Part shown: in pieces, positions 15,989-25,165 of the stretch | How positions within the stretch are numbered: the first letter of the stretch is position 1 | Layout: each line of letters opens with the position of its first letter | Origin: Bacteroidaceae bacterium | GTDB taxonomy: Bacteria; Bacteroidota; Bacteroidia; Bacteroidales; Bacteroidaceae | NCBI GenBank assembly: GCA_017522915.1 | Contig: JAFWXX010000011.1 | Coordinates: 1-64,000, forward strand | DNA: 64,000 nucleotides | Reading direction: 5' to 3' | Position numbers and translations under genes: made by a program | Notes under the pieces: model-generated | Databases searched by the model: none | The model's input: only the letters and a program-made list of their open reading frames with translations | What the model was told of the DNA's origin: nothing

Positions 15989-18397
15989 ATGGAGAATTAC
16001 ACTATAGAACTGTTCATGCCTTTCCCTCAGGAAGGAACCCTGCAGGAAACGATAGGCAAATATATTGCCAATCCAAGAATCGCTCACGTGTGGCTGTGGA
16101 GCGCGTCGGCTCCCGATGTCCGGTTGCCCGAAAAGACAACGGTCATAGAGGCCGCTTCCCTGCTTTCAACACCAGTATTGCGTGATATGGCCGAGCGTGC
16201 TTCCGCTACATTTGCGGTATATATCGGCAAGGAAAGCCTGCAGCTCGATGAGGAGAAGCTTTACCGCATGGCATGCAGCATGCCTGCGGATGCTTCAATG
16301 GCCTATTCCGACTATTGCAAGTCCATTTCCGGCGAGGTCTTTGAGGCTCCTGCTATCGATTATCAGCCGGGCAGCCTTAGAAACGATTTCGATTTCGGTT
16401 CCCTGCTCATGTTCAGGACGTCGGCCTTGAAGGAGTATCTTTCCGAGCCCTTTGAAGAGTACAGCTATGCCGGCGTTTACCAGTTGCGTCTTGCAATGAG
16501 CCGGATAGGTTCATTGTTCCATTTCAATGAGTTCGTATATACCGAATGTGAGAACGACAACCGCAAGAGCGGCGAAAAGCAGTTCGATTATGTGAATCCG
16601 GCACAGCGTGATGTTCAGATAGAGATGGAAAAGGCCTGCACTTCTCATCTTAAGGCTATCGGCGGTTATCTGCCGCCGTGCAAGTATAGGAGAATCGACC
16701 TTTCTGCCGGCAGTTTTGAGTATGAGGCATCGGTAATCATACCGGTTCTCAACCGCGAATCGACAATATCGGACGCCATATCGTCTGTCCTGTCGCAGGA
16801 GACGGCTTTTCCGTTCAATATAATTGTTGTAGATAACCATTCTACCGACAGGACCGGGGAAATAATAGACTCCTTCCACGACAGCAGAGTTCTGCATGTT
16901 GTCCCCGAACGTCATGACCTCGGTATCGGAGGCTGTTGGGAACTGGCTGTAAACCACTCGAAATGCGGCCGTTTTGCAGTGCAGCTCGACAGTGACGACC
17001 TTTACAGCGGAACCGATACCTTGCAACGCATTGTTGACGGCTTCTATGCCCAGCAGTGTGCTATGCTTGTCGGCTCGTACCGTATATGTGACTTCGAATT
17101 GAATACCTTGCCTCCCGGAGTTATCGACCACCGTGAATGGACTGAGGAGAACGGACGCAACAATGCACTGCGTATAAACGGGCTTGGTGCTCCGCGTGCT
17201 TTCTTTACTCCGGTGATAAGGGAAATTGGTTTCCCTAACGTAAGCTACGGCGAGGATTATGCAGTTGGCCTGCAAATATCGCGCAGCTACAGGATAGGGC
17301 GCATCTATGATGTGCTTTATCTCTGCCGTCGTTGGGGCGGGAATTCCGATGCGGCCTTGTCGCATGCAAAGGTAAATGCCCATAATTTCTATAAGGATTC
17401 TTTAAGGAGTGCTGAGCTTGAAGCCCGGATACAACTGATGAAAGATATGCCGTTGCCGTCAGGTGAAGACGTACACTCCTTTTTTGAAGAACAGCTCGAA
17501 AAATGGCCCGATGCGGCGAAGAGATATTCAGAACTTGAAAATGTAAAGGTGCGTAAGCTTGAGAACGGAGTGACATTGCAGTTCAATCCGGCCAGGATTG
17601 TCTCTACCGCAGCAAAGATAGATTCGGCATCCATTACTGCCCGCAGATGTTTCCTTTGTGCCGAAAACCGTCCGGTGGAGCAGATATCCTTGCAGGCACT
17701 GGGCAGTCTTGAGGTACTTGTCAATCCATTCCCCATTCTTCCATTCCATTTGACTCTTCCGCATAAGGAACATAAGCAGCAGCTGTTGGGCGGGATGTAT
17801 GTCGATATGCTTCATCTGGCGCGCGAGTGGCAGGATTCGGCAATCTTTTACAACGGAGCCCATTGCGGTGCTTCCGCTCCCGACCATGCCCATCTTCAGG
17901 CCGGAAATAAAAGCTCTATACCACTGCTTGGCGATGAATGGAGTGAAGAACTCTCCTGCGGAATGGAACCTCTGCTTGTAAAGGAAGAGGGCGCAATCTA
18001 TAAAGTTGATTCATACGTTGTGCCGCTTTTTATGGTTGTCGCGCGTAAAGTTTCAGCATCAAATGAACTTTTCGGGCATTTGTGCTCTGCGTTGCCATTG
18101 GTCGAAGGTGAACCTGAACCACGTATGAATGTAATGGCTTGTTACTCCGTTGCTGACGGCTATGTAACGATAGTAGTGCCTCGTGCCGTTCACCGCCCTT
18201 CTTGCTATTATGCAGAAGGTCCGGCAAACCGCATGGTCAGTCCCGGAGCACTTGATATGGCCGGGCTGATGATAACACCGCGCGAGAGTGATTTTGCGGC
18301 GATTACGTCCGATGAGGCTGCTGCAATGCTGCGTGAGGTCGCCATGCCGCAGGAAACAGCTGATGAAGTTGCATGCAAGATACGTGGCGAAGTATGA
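15989..18397 (+). CDS. Fused GT2 glycosyltransferase and DUF4922 (GalT/HIT-type phosphorylase) protein
   Basis: From ATG 15989 the protein is 802 residues (an upstream TTG at 15968 is less likely). Residues 1-245 are an unrecognised domain. Residues ~246-470 form a GT-A family 2 glycosyltransferase, beginning ASVIIPVLNRES and with LDSDD near 335. Residues ~520-790 resemble DUF4922 and GDP-glucose or Ap4A phosphorylases: zinc-type C554-x-x-C557 and an H-x-H-x-Q motif (H633, H635, Q637). No signal peptide or membrane helix is seen, so it is cytosolic. The next gene overlaps it by 4 nt. The fusion suggests phosphorolysis or transfer of a nucleotide-sugar coupled to glycosyl transfer, which is inference. 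Confidence 0.8.
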   Translation: MENYTIELFMPFPQEGTLQETIGKYIANPRIAHVWLWSASAPDVRLPEKTTVIEAASLLSTPVLRDMAERASATFAVYIGKESLQLDEEKLYRMACSMPADASMAYSDYCKSISGEVFEAPAIDYQPGSLRNDFDFGSLLMFRTSALKEYLSEPFEEYSYAGVYQLRLAMSRIGSLFHFNEFVYTECENDNRKSGEKQFDYVNPAQRDVQIEMEKACTSHLKAIGGYLPPCKYRRIDLSAGSFEYEASVIIPVLNRESTISDAISSVLSQETAFPFNIIVVDNHSTDRTGEIIDSFHDSRVLHVVPERHDLGIGGCWELAVNHSKCGRFAVQLDSDDLYSGTDTLQRIVDGFYAQQCAMLVGSYRICDFELNTLPPGVIDHREWTEENGRNNALRINGLGAPRAFFTPVIREIGFPNVSYGEDYAVGLQISRSYRIGRIYDVLYLCRRWGGNSDAALSHAKVNAHNFYKDSLRSAELEARIQLMKDMPLPSGEDVHSFFEEQLEKWPDAAKRYSELENVKVRKLENGVTLQFNPARIVSTAAKIDSASITARRCFLCAENRPVEQISLQALGSLEVLVNPFPILPFHLTLPHKEHKQQLLGGMYVDMLHLAREWQDSAIFYNGAHCGASAPDHAHLQAGNKSSIPLLGDEWSEELSCGMEPLLVKEEGAIYKVDSYVVPLFMVVARKVSASNELFGHLCSALPLVEGEPEPRMNVMACYSVADGYVTIVVPRAVHRPSCYYAEGPANRMVSPGALDMAGLMITPRESDFAAITSDEAAAMLREVAMPQETADEVACKIRGEV

Positions 18398-19695
18398 GAA
18401 AGGTCGATGTCGGAATACTGCTTGCATCAGCAATAAAGTTCGATTTGAACGGCACTTTTTCCTGTAACGGGAACCTCCTTTCGGGTGAATTCCGTGCTGT
18501 TGTCGAGAGTGGCAAGGTAAAGGTCGGCAATGAGTTGTCCCAATCTTTCCGTTTTGTTCCAAACGATGAGGAGTGCACATTTACTCTGCATGATGTTGTC
18601 ATTGGTGTAAACTTTCATTGGCAGCGCAAGGAAAACCAGAGTTTCAGAGGCGAGCTGCTGCTTATTGTCGAGAACGGTATGGTCAGGGCTATAAACCGTA
18701 TCGGTGTCGAGGAGTATCTGGTGAGCGTAATATCGAGCGAGATGTCGGCAACTTCATCCCTTGAATTCCTTAAAGCGCATACGGTAATCTCACGCAGTTG
18801 GCTCTATGCGCAGCTGCTTCGAAAAGAAAAGGTACAGCAAGGCTCGTTAGGTTGGGAGAATAGCGATGAGATTGTGCGCTGGTATGCACGTGAGGACCAT
18901 ACTCTTTTCGATTTGTGTGCCGATGACCATTGCCAACGCTATCAAGGGGTTACCAGGTCGTTGAATCCTAATGTGGAACGTGCGGTAAAGAATACATGCG
19001 GCCTGGTGCTGTCCTATGGCGGTGAGGTGTGCGATGCGCGCTTCAGCAAATGTTGCGGAGGTGTGACAGAACGTTTTTCTGCATGTTGGGAGGATGAGGA
19101 TTATCCCTATCTGCAGGCCTTCAGAGATACTGCAGAAAAGGAACCCTTGCCCGACCTTACGACTGAAGAGGGCGCAAGGGCATGGATTGAGGGTAGTCCC
19201 GAATCTTTCTGCAATGAGGCCGGCAGGGAACTGCTTTCGCAAGTACTTAACGGTTACGACCAGGAAACAAACGACTTCTATCGTTGGCATGTGGAATATT
19301 CGCAGAATGAACTCTCTTCTTTGCTCAAGGAGCGTTCCGGCATAGATTTCGGTATGGTTGAGGAACTGGTGCCGTTGGAGAGGGGTGAGTCAGGCCGTAT
19401 AGTGAGGTTGCGTATAGTAGGCAGCAAGGTTACGAAGATTGTCGGCAAGGAACTTGAGATACGCCGTTGGCTTTCGCATACACATCTTTACAGTTCGGCT
19501 TTTGTCGTTGATAAAGTCCGTGCGGCCGATGGCGGGTGTAAGTTTGTCATCAAAGGAGCCGGGTGGGGGCATGGAGTTGGGCTTTGCCAGATAGGTGCTG
19601 CGGTCATGGGTGATAAGGGATATGCTTTCTCGGAAATTCTTGCACATTATTATCCCGGAGCAGGTATTGAGGATATAAAAAATATCCTTGTCTGA
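18394..19695 (+). CDS. SpoIID/LytB domain protein
   Basis: This is a 433-residue protein. Start ATG 18394 is chosen because it forms an ATGA overlap with the preceding stop; a longer in-frame start at 18373 is possible. The SpoIID core is clear: GVEEYLVSVISSEMSATSSLEFLKAH near residues 105-130 and the C-terminal GAGWGHGVGLCQIGAAVMG near 390-410. SpoIID proteins cleave peptidoglycan glycans as lytic transglycosylases. Unlike those, this one has no signal peptide or anchor. Coupling to a cytosolic GT2/phosphorylase suggests work on an imported or internal glycan, but this is not established. Confidence 0.85.
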   Translation: MRKVDVGILLASAIKFDLNGTFSCNGNLLSGEFRAVVESGKVKVGNELSQSFRFVPNDEECTFTLHDVVIGVNFHWQRKENQSFRGELLLIVENGMVRAINRIGVEEYLVSVISSEMSATSSLEFLKAHTVISRSWLYAQLLRKEKVQQGSLGWENSDEIVRWYAREDHTLFDLCADDHCQRYQGVTRSLNPNVERAVKNTCGLVLSYGGEVCDARFSKCCGGVTERFSACWEDEDYPYLQAFRDTAEKEPLPDLTTEEGARAWIEGSPESFCNEAGRELLSQVLNGYDQETNDFYRWHVEYSQNELSSLLKERSGIDFGMVEELVPLERGESGRIVRLRIVGSKVTKIVGKELEIRRWLSHTHLYSSAFVVDKVRAADGGCKFVIKGAGWGHGVGLCQIGAAVMGDKGYAFSEILAHYYPGAGIEDIKNILV

Positions 19696-19842
19696 CAGTT
19701 TGGCAAATATCAGAATTTTGCTTATGTAAATAATTGTGTGTTAGAATATTAACCCTGCTCTTCTGTTCGTAATGGATTAATATTTCCTTTCTTGCTTGTC
19801 AGCAATGCTTTTTTTTACCGAAAAAAAGTGTTTTCTTTGCAA

Positions 19843-19850
19843 TATTTTTG
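19843..19850 (+). promoter_or_regulatory. Candidate -7 box of the exopolysaccharide operon
   Basis: TATTTTTG fits TAnnTTTG, 51 nt before the first gene of the polysaccharide locus. No clear -33 element precedes it. The rest of 19696-19901 is AT-rich with no gene. Confidence 0.5.
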
Positions 19851-19901
19851 TTAAAAGGCAGTTAATAAGATATATTACTAAGAAAAATAAAAATACAAGA
19901 T

Positions 19902-20513
19902 ATGGTCATTAAGGATGGCATGAATGTTTTTGAACGTGCAATAAAACGTCTTTTCGATGTGCTTTGTTCGTTCTTTGGGCTTTTGGTATTGTCTCCGGTA
20001 TTCTTGATTGTGTATATCAGGTTGCGCATACAGAACGAAGGCAGCGTGATATTCCGTCAGGAGAGAATCGGCTACAAGGGGAAAGCATTCAATATATTCA
20101 AATTCAGGACAATGCGTGTCGATTCCGAGAGTTCAGGCAAGCCTCAGTTGGCTGCAAAGGGCGATGAGCGTCTTACAAAGGTCGGCCGTTTCTTGCGCGA
20201 GCATCATCTCGATGAGTTGCCTCAGTTGTGGAATGTCTTCATCGGTGACATGTCATTTGTGGGCCCAAGGCCGGAGCGTCAGTATTATATTGACAAGATA
20301 CGTGAACGTAACCCCGATTACGATTATCTCTATCTTATGCGTCCGGGATTGACCTCTATGGCGACTATTTACAATGGATATACCGATACATTGGAGAAGA
20401 TGCTAACCCGTTTGGATATGGACCTTGAGTATCTGAGAAAACGTTCTTTGCTCCTTGATCTGAAAATAATAGTAACAACCGTGCTGTATATATTGAAAGG
20501 TAAGAAATTCTAA
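19902..20513 (+). CDS. Undecaprenyl-phosphate sugar phosphotransferase (initiating enzyme)
   Basis: This 203-residue bacterial sugar transferase (PF02397, PglC/WcaJ catalytic half) moves a sugar-1-phosphate from its UDP carrier to undecaprenyl phosphate to start a repeat unit. One N-terminal hydrophobic hairpin (residues ~15-40) is followed by RQERIGYKGKAFNIFKFRTM, the DELPQLWNVFIGDMSFVGPRPE block and RPGLT. It lacks the extra N-terminal domain of long WcaJ proteins. ATG 19920 is an alternative start. It is first in the locus, as is typical. Confidence 0.92.
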   Translation: MVIKDGMNVFERAIKRLFDVLCSFFGLLVLSPVFLIVYIRLRIQNEGSVIFRQERIGYKGKAFNIFKFRTMRVDSESSGKPQLAAKGDERLTKVGRFLREHHLDELPQLWNVFIGDMSFVGPRPERQYYIDKIRERNPDYDYLYLMRPGLTSMATIYNGYTDTLEKMLTRLDMDLEYLRKRSLLLDLKIIVTTVLYILKGKKF

Positions 20514-20522
20514 AAACAGGAA

Positions 20523-23039
20523 ATGATGACATATATGAAAAGGATATTGTTTCTTATCTCACTTGTCTTTTGTTTGCAAACTGCTGTAGCTCAGGTTATG
20601 AGTGACCAGCAGATTGTTGATTTTATATTGAGTGAGCAGAAAAAGGGCACCACTGAACGGTCAATAGCAATGAAGCTGATGCAGAGAGGCGTGTCTGCCG
20701 ACCGTTTGACAAAGATTAAGGAAGAGTATAATGCCGAGAATTCGCTTCTGGGTGCTGAAGAACTTACCAAAAATTCTTCAGTCAAAAAGGTAAACCGCAT
20801 GCGTGAGGAAGATAAAAGACTCAGAAGCCAAGGTGAATCTTTCCGTTCCGGGCGCGATTTGAGGAATGCTACACGTGATGAGAAACTCGATGTATATGAA
20901 GGAGAAATAAATGACTTTAAAAAGGAACCGGACACGGAATTGGAGAATGATGAAAAGACCGTGTTCGGACGCTCGATATTCAATAATGAACTGTTGACAT
21001 TTGAACCGGCTTTGAATATACCTACTCCTGCGAATTATGTGCTTGGAGCAGGAGATCAGGTGATAATAGATGTGTGGGGGGCTTCCCAGACTCTTATTGA
21101 AGATGAAATATCTCCAGACGGATATGTTGTAGTGGAAGGAATAGGCCCGGTTTATCTTGCCGGAAAAACGGTTGATGCTGCGAACTCTCATCTTAAGTCT
21201 CTTTTCCGCAATATATATGCCGAATCCAAGGTCAGTCTTTCCGTAGGAAAGCTACGCTCAATTCAGGTGCAGGTAGTGGGCGAGGTTGTTGCTCCCGGAA
21301 ATTATACCTTGAGTTCCCTTTCTACTGCGTTCAATGCTTTGTATGCGGCCGGTGGAATAGGTGACTTGGGAACATTGCGCGATATAAAGGTTTATCGTGG
21401 AGGTAAGGAGGTCGCTTCAATCGATGTGTACGATTTTATCTTTAAAGGAACAACCAAGGGCAATGTCCGATTGGAAGACAATGATGTGATAAGCGTTGGG
21501 GCATACGATGCGTTGGTGGAGATTGAAGGAGAGGTGAAACGCCCAATGATGTACGAGATGAAGGGTGCAGAATCGCTATCTTCACTTATAAACTACTCAG
21601 GAGGTTTCTCAAGCAAGGCATATACCGGAAAAATGAGGGTTACAAGGAAGAGCGGACGCGAGTACTCTCTCTTTACCGTAGGTAAGAATGAGATGAGCGG
21701 CTTTGCTTTGAATGACGGCGACCATGTTTATATAGATTCCGTTGTTCCGCGTTTTACAAACATGGTGGAGATAATGGGAGCAGTTTTCTATCCCGGCCAA
21801 TATCAGCTTAACGATGAGGTTAAAACAGTATATGAACTTATAGAAGCAGCAGGAGGTCTTCGTGAGGACGCATTCCTCAACAGGGCAGTGATGCACCATA
21901 GAAACTATGACAATACAATAGAAGCCCAGTCTATTGATATAAAAGGTATAGTCGAGGGCAAGGTTGCCGATGTGGTATTGCGTAACAATGATGCTGTATA
22001 TATCCCAAGCAAGAGCGATATGGATGGCAAGAAGACTCTTACTATCAGAGGTGAAGTAAGGTTCAGCGGAGTATATAAGTTTGCCGAGAATACAACTGTC
22101 GAAGACCTTATACTCCAGGCCGGAGGGTTGACAAGGAATGCTTCTACAGCTAAGATTGACGTATATCGTCATATATACGACCCTGCAGCAGTCGAAGAAA
22201 AAGATGAAATTACAGAGAAATTCAGTTTTGAACTCAAGGATGGCTTTGTCGTAGATGGCGGTGAAAATTTTGTTCTTAAACCGTATGATGAGGTTTATGT
22301 ACACCGCAGTCCGGTTTCAAGAGAGATTGAAAGCGTTACAGTAAAGGGAGCTGTGAACTTTGCCGGCCATTATGCCATGCTGAACAGGAATTACAAGCTC
22401 AGTGACTTGATGAAAGCTGTGGGCGGTGTTTCCAATTCTGCATACATTAAAGGTGCATATCTGTATCGCCGCATGACAGAAGAGGAGATGAATGTTCGCG
22501 AGATACAGCGTAACAAGGCTCAGATAGAATTGTATGAAGAGATTCTGAAGTCGGAAAAGGATATAAATATAGCTGTACTCGATTCTATCTATAAGGCGAA
22601 GTTCGATGATGGAAACTACTATTCTTTGGCTATAAATCTTGAAAAGGCTATCGAAGAACCGGGAGGTGACTATGACGTGGTGCTTCGTGACGGCGATATT
22701 CTAACAGTCCCTGAGTACAATTCTACAGTCAAGATTAGCGGAGAGGTAATGCATCCATCTTCTGTAAGCTGGCAGGAGGGAAAGTCACTTTCCTATTATA
22801 TAAAGCATGCCGGCGGCTTTGGAAACAAGGCAAAGAGAAGAGGTGTATATGTCATCAATATGAACGGCAGTGTTGAGAAATTGTCCTCTACATCAAGCAA
22901 GGCAATACAGCCCGGTTGTGAGATTGTTGTTCCGCGCAAGGGAGAACGCAGACTCTCTGTCGGTGATGTAACAACCATCGGTACAGCTACAATGTCAATA
23001 ACGACATTGGTTATAGCACTTATTAATCTGTTGAAGTAG
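20523..23039 (+). CDS. SLBB-repeat polysaccharide export protein
   Basis: This 838-residue exported protein has a signal peptide ending AVA before Gln (ATG 20535 may be the true start). A charged helical region runs to about residue 140. The Poly_export/Wza domain begins near NYVLGAGDQVIIDVWGASQ (~160-240). Several SLBB repeats (VQVVGEVVAPGNYTLSS, VEIMGAVFYPGQYQL, LTIRGEVRFSGVY, VTVKGAVNFAGHY, VKISGEVMHPSSV) follow, and a C-terminal hydrophobic segment (TTIGTATMSITTLVIALINLL) closes it. It is much longer than Wza and forms, or spans to, the outer-membrane export channel. It is the second gene of the locus. Confidence 0.92.
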   Translation: MMTYMKRILFLISLVFCLQTAVAQVMSDQQIVDFILSEQKKGTTERSIAMKLMQRGVSADRLTKIKEEYNAENSLLGAEELTKNSSVKKVNRMREEDKRLRSQGESFRSGRDLRNATRDEKLDVYEGEINDFKKEPDTELENDEKTVFGRSIFNNELLTFEPALNIPTPANYVLGAGDQVIIDVWGASQTLIEDEISPDGYVVVEGIGPVYLAGKTVDAANSHLKSLFRNIYAESKVSLSVGKLRSIQVQVVGEVVAPGNYTLSSLSTAFNALYAAGGIGDLGTLRDIKVYRGGKEVASIDVYDFIFKGTTKGNVRLEDNDVISVGAYDALVEIEGEVKRPMMYEMKGAESLSSLINYSGGFSSKAYTGKMRVTRKSGREYSLFTVGKNEMSGFALNDGDHVYIDSVVPRFTNMVEIMGAVFYPGQYQLNDEVKTVYELIEAAGGLREDAFLNRAVMHHRNYDNTIEAQSIDIKGIVEGKVADVVLRNNDAVYIPSKSDMDGKKTLTIRGEVRFSGVYKFAENTTVEDLILQAGGLTRNASTAKIDVYRHIYDPAAVEEKDEITEKFSFELKDGFVVDGGENFVLKPYDEVYVHRSPVSREIESVTVKGAVNFAGHYAMLNRNYKLSDLMKAVGGVSNSAYIKGAYLYRRMTEEEMNVREIQRNKAQIELYEEILKSEKDINIAVLDSIYKAKFDDGNYYSLAINLEKAIEEPGGDYDVVLRDGDILTVPEYNSTVKISGEVMHPSSVSWQEGKSLSYYIKHAGGFGNKAKRRGVYVINMNGSVEKLSSTSSKAIQPGCEIVVPRKGERRLSVGDVTTIGTATMSITTLVIALINLLK

Positions 23040-23058
23040 TGTTTCTGAAACAAGATAT

Positions 23059-24678
23059 ATGAGGGTATTCGAAAACAGTTCTTTTCTGTCATTGCTTTTT
23101 CTGACGTTAACAGCGTTTCTTGGTTTGCAGGAAATTAATGCGCAGGAGATATCCTATTTTGCACAAATGAATACAATTGTGTCAAAAGGAGACAATGCGC
23201 CTTTCTGGCTCGTTGCCAACAGGCAAGGACTCTCCTCTCTGGATAATTCTAACGGTTATGCCAGATACGGTATGAAAATCGATGGAAGCATAGGAAAGGA
23301 AAATGTATGGAAATACTCTGCCGGTATTGACTTGTCTGCCGGATATAATATGGAAAGAAGCTTTTCTGTAAATCAGTTGTATGCTGAAGCATCATGGAAA
23401 TGGCTTACATTAAGTCTCGGTATGAAACATCGTTCAGGTGAAATGCGTGGCTTTTCCGATGTTAAATACTGCAGTTCCAGTGAAGGAGAGATAAGAAAAC
23501 CGAATTTTCCGCACCTTTACCGTTCAATCTTGTCCGATATCGGTTCAGGAGGCCTTCTTTTTAGCGGAAACAGTTCACCAATACCTCAGTTTCGTGTCGA
23601 GGTTCCTGAATTTGTAAGCATCTTCGGCCGGGATACATGGATAAAGTTGCGTGGTCATATTGCATATGGAATGTTTCTTGACCACAATTTTCAGGAGGAT
23701 TTTACAGCAAAGAATCCCGATGCCAGATATGCGAAGAAAGTGATGTATCATAGCAAGGCTCTTTTCATGAAGTTCGGAAAGCCGGAAAAATTTCCGCTTG
23801 AAGTGGAAGGTGGCCTGGAAATGTACTCGCAGTTCGGGGGTGATTTCTATACGCATTCAAAAGGCAAGTATATGTCGATGCCGGGTGGAGTAAAGGATTT
23901 TTTCAAGGCATTTGTTCCCGGTAGCGGCGATGGAAGCACACCGGTGCCGGAACAGGCAAACATGTCTGGTAATCATATAGGTAACTGGCACCTTGCTTTA
24001 ACGCTGCATACTAAGCCTTTAGATATCAGGGTTTATGGTGAACATATGTTTGAGGATTTCTCACAGCTGTTTTTCTTTGAGTACCAGTCGAACCGTGAAG
24101 GAAAAAAGGAAATAGTATATTATCCATGGCGTGACATTCAGTTGGGCATTTCTGTCAAGAACAAGAGCGGATATCTGAAGTTCATTTCAAATGTATGTTA
24201 CGAATATATGTCAACATATGACCAGAGTGGGGCTGGCTATAACGATCCAGGACCTAATTACAGTGAGCAGATGGACGGGTGTGACGATTACTATAATCAT
24301 TCAATATACCCCGGCTGGCATAACTATGGAATGGGAATTGGTAATCCTCTTGTCTTTTCTCCACTTTATAACAATAATGGCTCTCTTGTATTCAGTGGAA
24401 ACCGTTTAAAGTCACACCATTTCGGCATGAACGGTTCGTTCGGCAATAAACATCTGTTCCTCTACCGTATGATGTACACATACAGTGAGAATTGGGGTAC
24501 ATATTTCAATCCGTTCAACGAGAAGAAATATACAACATCAATGTCGGCAGATATCGTATATACGCCCTGCAAGTCGAACTGGATGTTTTCGCTTTCTTTA
24601 GCATTAGATAAAAGCAATCTTATAGGCAATAATTGGGGTGCAATGGTCTCTATAGCAAGAATAGGAGTTATAAAATAA
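23059..24678 (+). CDS. Capsule assembly Wzi family outer-membrane protein
   Basis: This 539-residue protein has a signal peptide ending EINA before Gln. The mature part has the alternating pattern of an outer-membrane beta-barrel with the Wzi-type opening (NDNAPFW-like GDNAPFWLVANRQGLSS, GYARYGMKIDG). Wzi proteins bind or anchor capsule at the cell surface. It lies 19 nt after the SLBB gene and is followed at once by the lipoprotein gene. Size is at the upper end of the family. Confidence 0.85.
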   Translation: MRVFENSSFLSLLFLTLTAFLGLQEINAQEISYFAQMNTIVSKGDNAPFWLVANRQGLSSLDNSNGYARYGMKIDGSIGKENVWKYSAGIDLSAGYNMERSFSVNQLYAEASWKWLTLSLGMKHRSGEMRGFSDVKYCSSSEGEIRKPNFPHLYRSILSDIGSGGLLFSGNSSPIPQFRVEVPEFVSIFGRDTWIKLRGHIAYGMFLDHNFQEDFTAKNPDARYAKKVMYHSKALFMKFGKPEKFPLEVEGGLEMYSQFGGDFYTHSKGKYMSMPGGVKDFFKAFVPGSGDGSTPVPEQANMSGNHIGNWHLALTLHTKPLDIRVYGEHMFEDFSQLFFFEYQSNREGKKEIVYYPWRDIQLGISVKNKSGYLKFISNVCYEYMSTYDQSGAGYNDPGPNYSEQMDGCDDYYNHSIYPGWHNYGMGIGNPLVFSPLYNNNGSLVFSGNRLKSHHFGMNGSFGNKHLFLYRMMYTYSENWGTYFNPFNEKKYTTSMSADIVYTPCKSNWMFSLSLALDKSNLIGNNWGAMVSIARIGVIK

Positions 24679-24684
24679 GTGGAT

Positions 24685-25101
24685 ATGAGCAAGAAACTTC
24701 TAATATACATAGTTATACCGTTTATCCTCACCTCCTGCGAGAAAATATATATAAACGGAGACCTTGACGGCATGTGGAAACTCGAAAAGGTCGTAAAGGG
24801 TGACAGTGTTGAATATCCTGCCAATATATGTTATTCGTTCCAGAGGCATCTTGTAATGTTGGGTGAATATTATGCTGAGGGGTTCCCTGATTACTATATG
24901 GCAGAATTCGATTATACCGATAGTATTATTACTATGACAAAGTTCTATAAGTATCCGGGGCGTGACGACACTTGTGACATGGAAGAACTGAAAAAGTATT
25001 ATATATTCAGTGATACAATGGTTTTTGTTGTCGATAATATGGGTAACGATAACCTTTTTATGCACACAAAAGAAAGAAAATATTATTTCAGAAAGTGGTA
25101 A
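24685..25101 (+). CDS. Lipocalin-like lipoprotein
   Basis: This 138-residue protein starts at ATG 24685 (a GTG at 24679 is possible). The signal ends in the lipobox LTSC, so it is a lipoprotein. The mature chain has the GMWKLEKV opening of Bacteroidales lipocalin-like proteins and about eight predicted strands. Position between wzi and wzz suggests an accessory role in export, but no function is known. Confidence 0.65.
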   Translation: MSKKLLIYIVIPFILTSCEKIYINGDLDGMWKLEKVVKGDSVEYPANICYSFQRHLVMLGEYYAEGFPDYYMAEFDYTDSIITMTKFYKYPGRDDTCDMEELKKYYIFSDTMVFVVDNMGNDNLFMHTKERKYYFRKW

Positions 25102-25165
25102 AAGTCATATTCAGAACATTCTCAGTGTATTAGAATCTAATTTAGTATATATAAAAAATAAATAT

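Noticed and set aside
25010..25165. Longer N-terminus of the Wzz protein
   Set aside because: It overlaps the lipoprotein gene and is not Wzz-like; ATG 25166 gives the normal layout.
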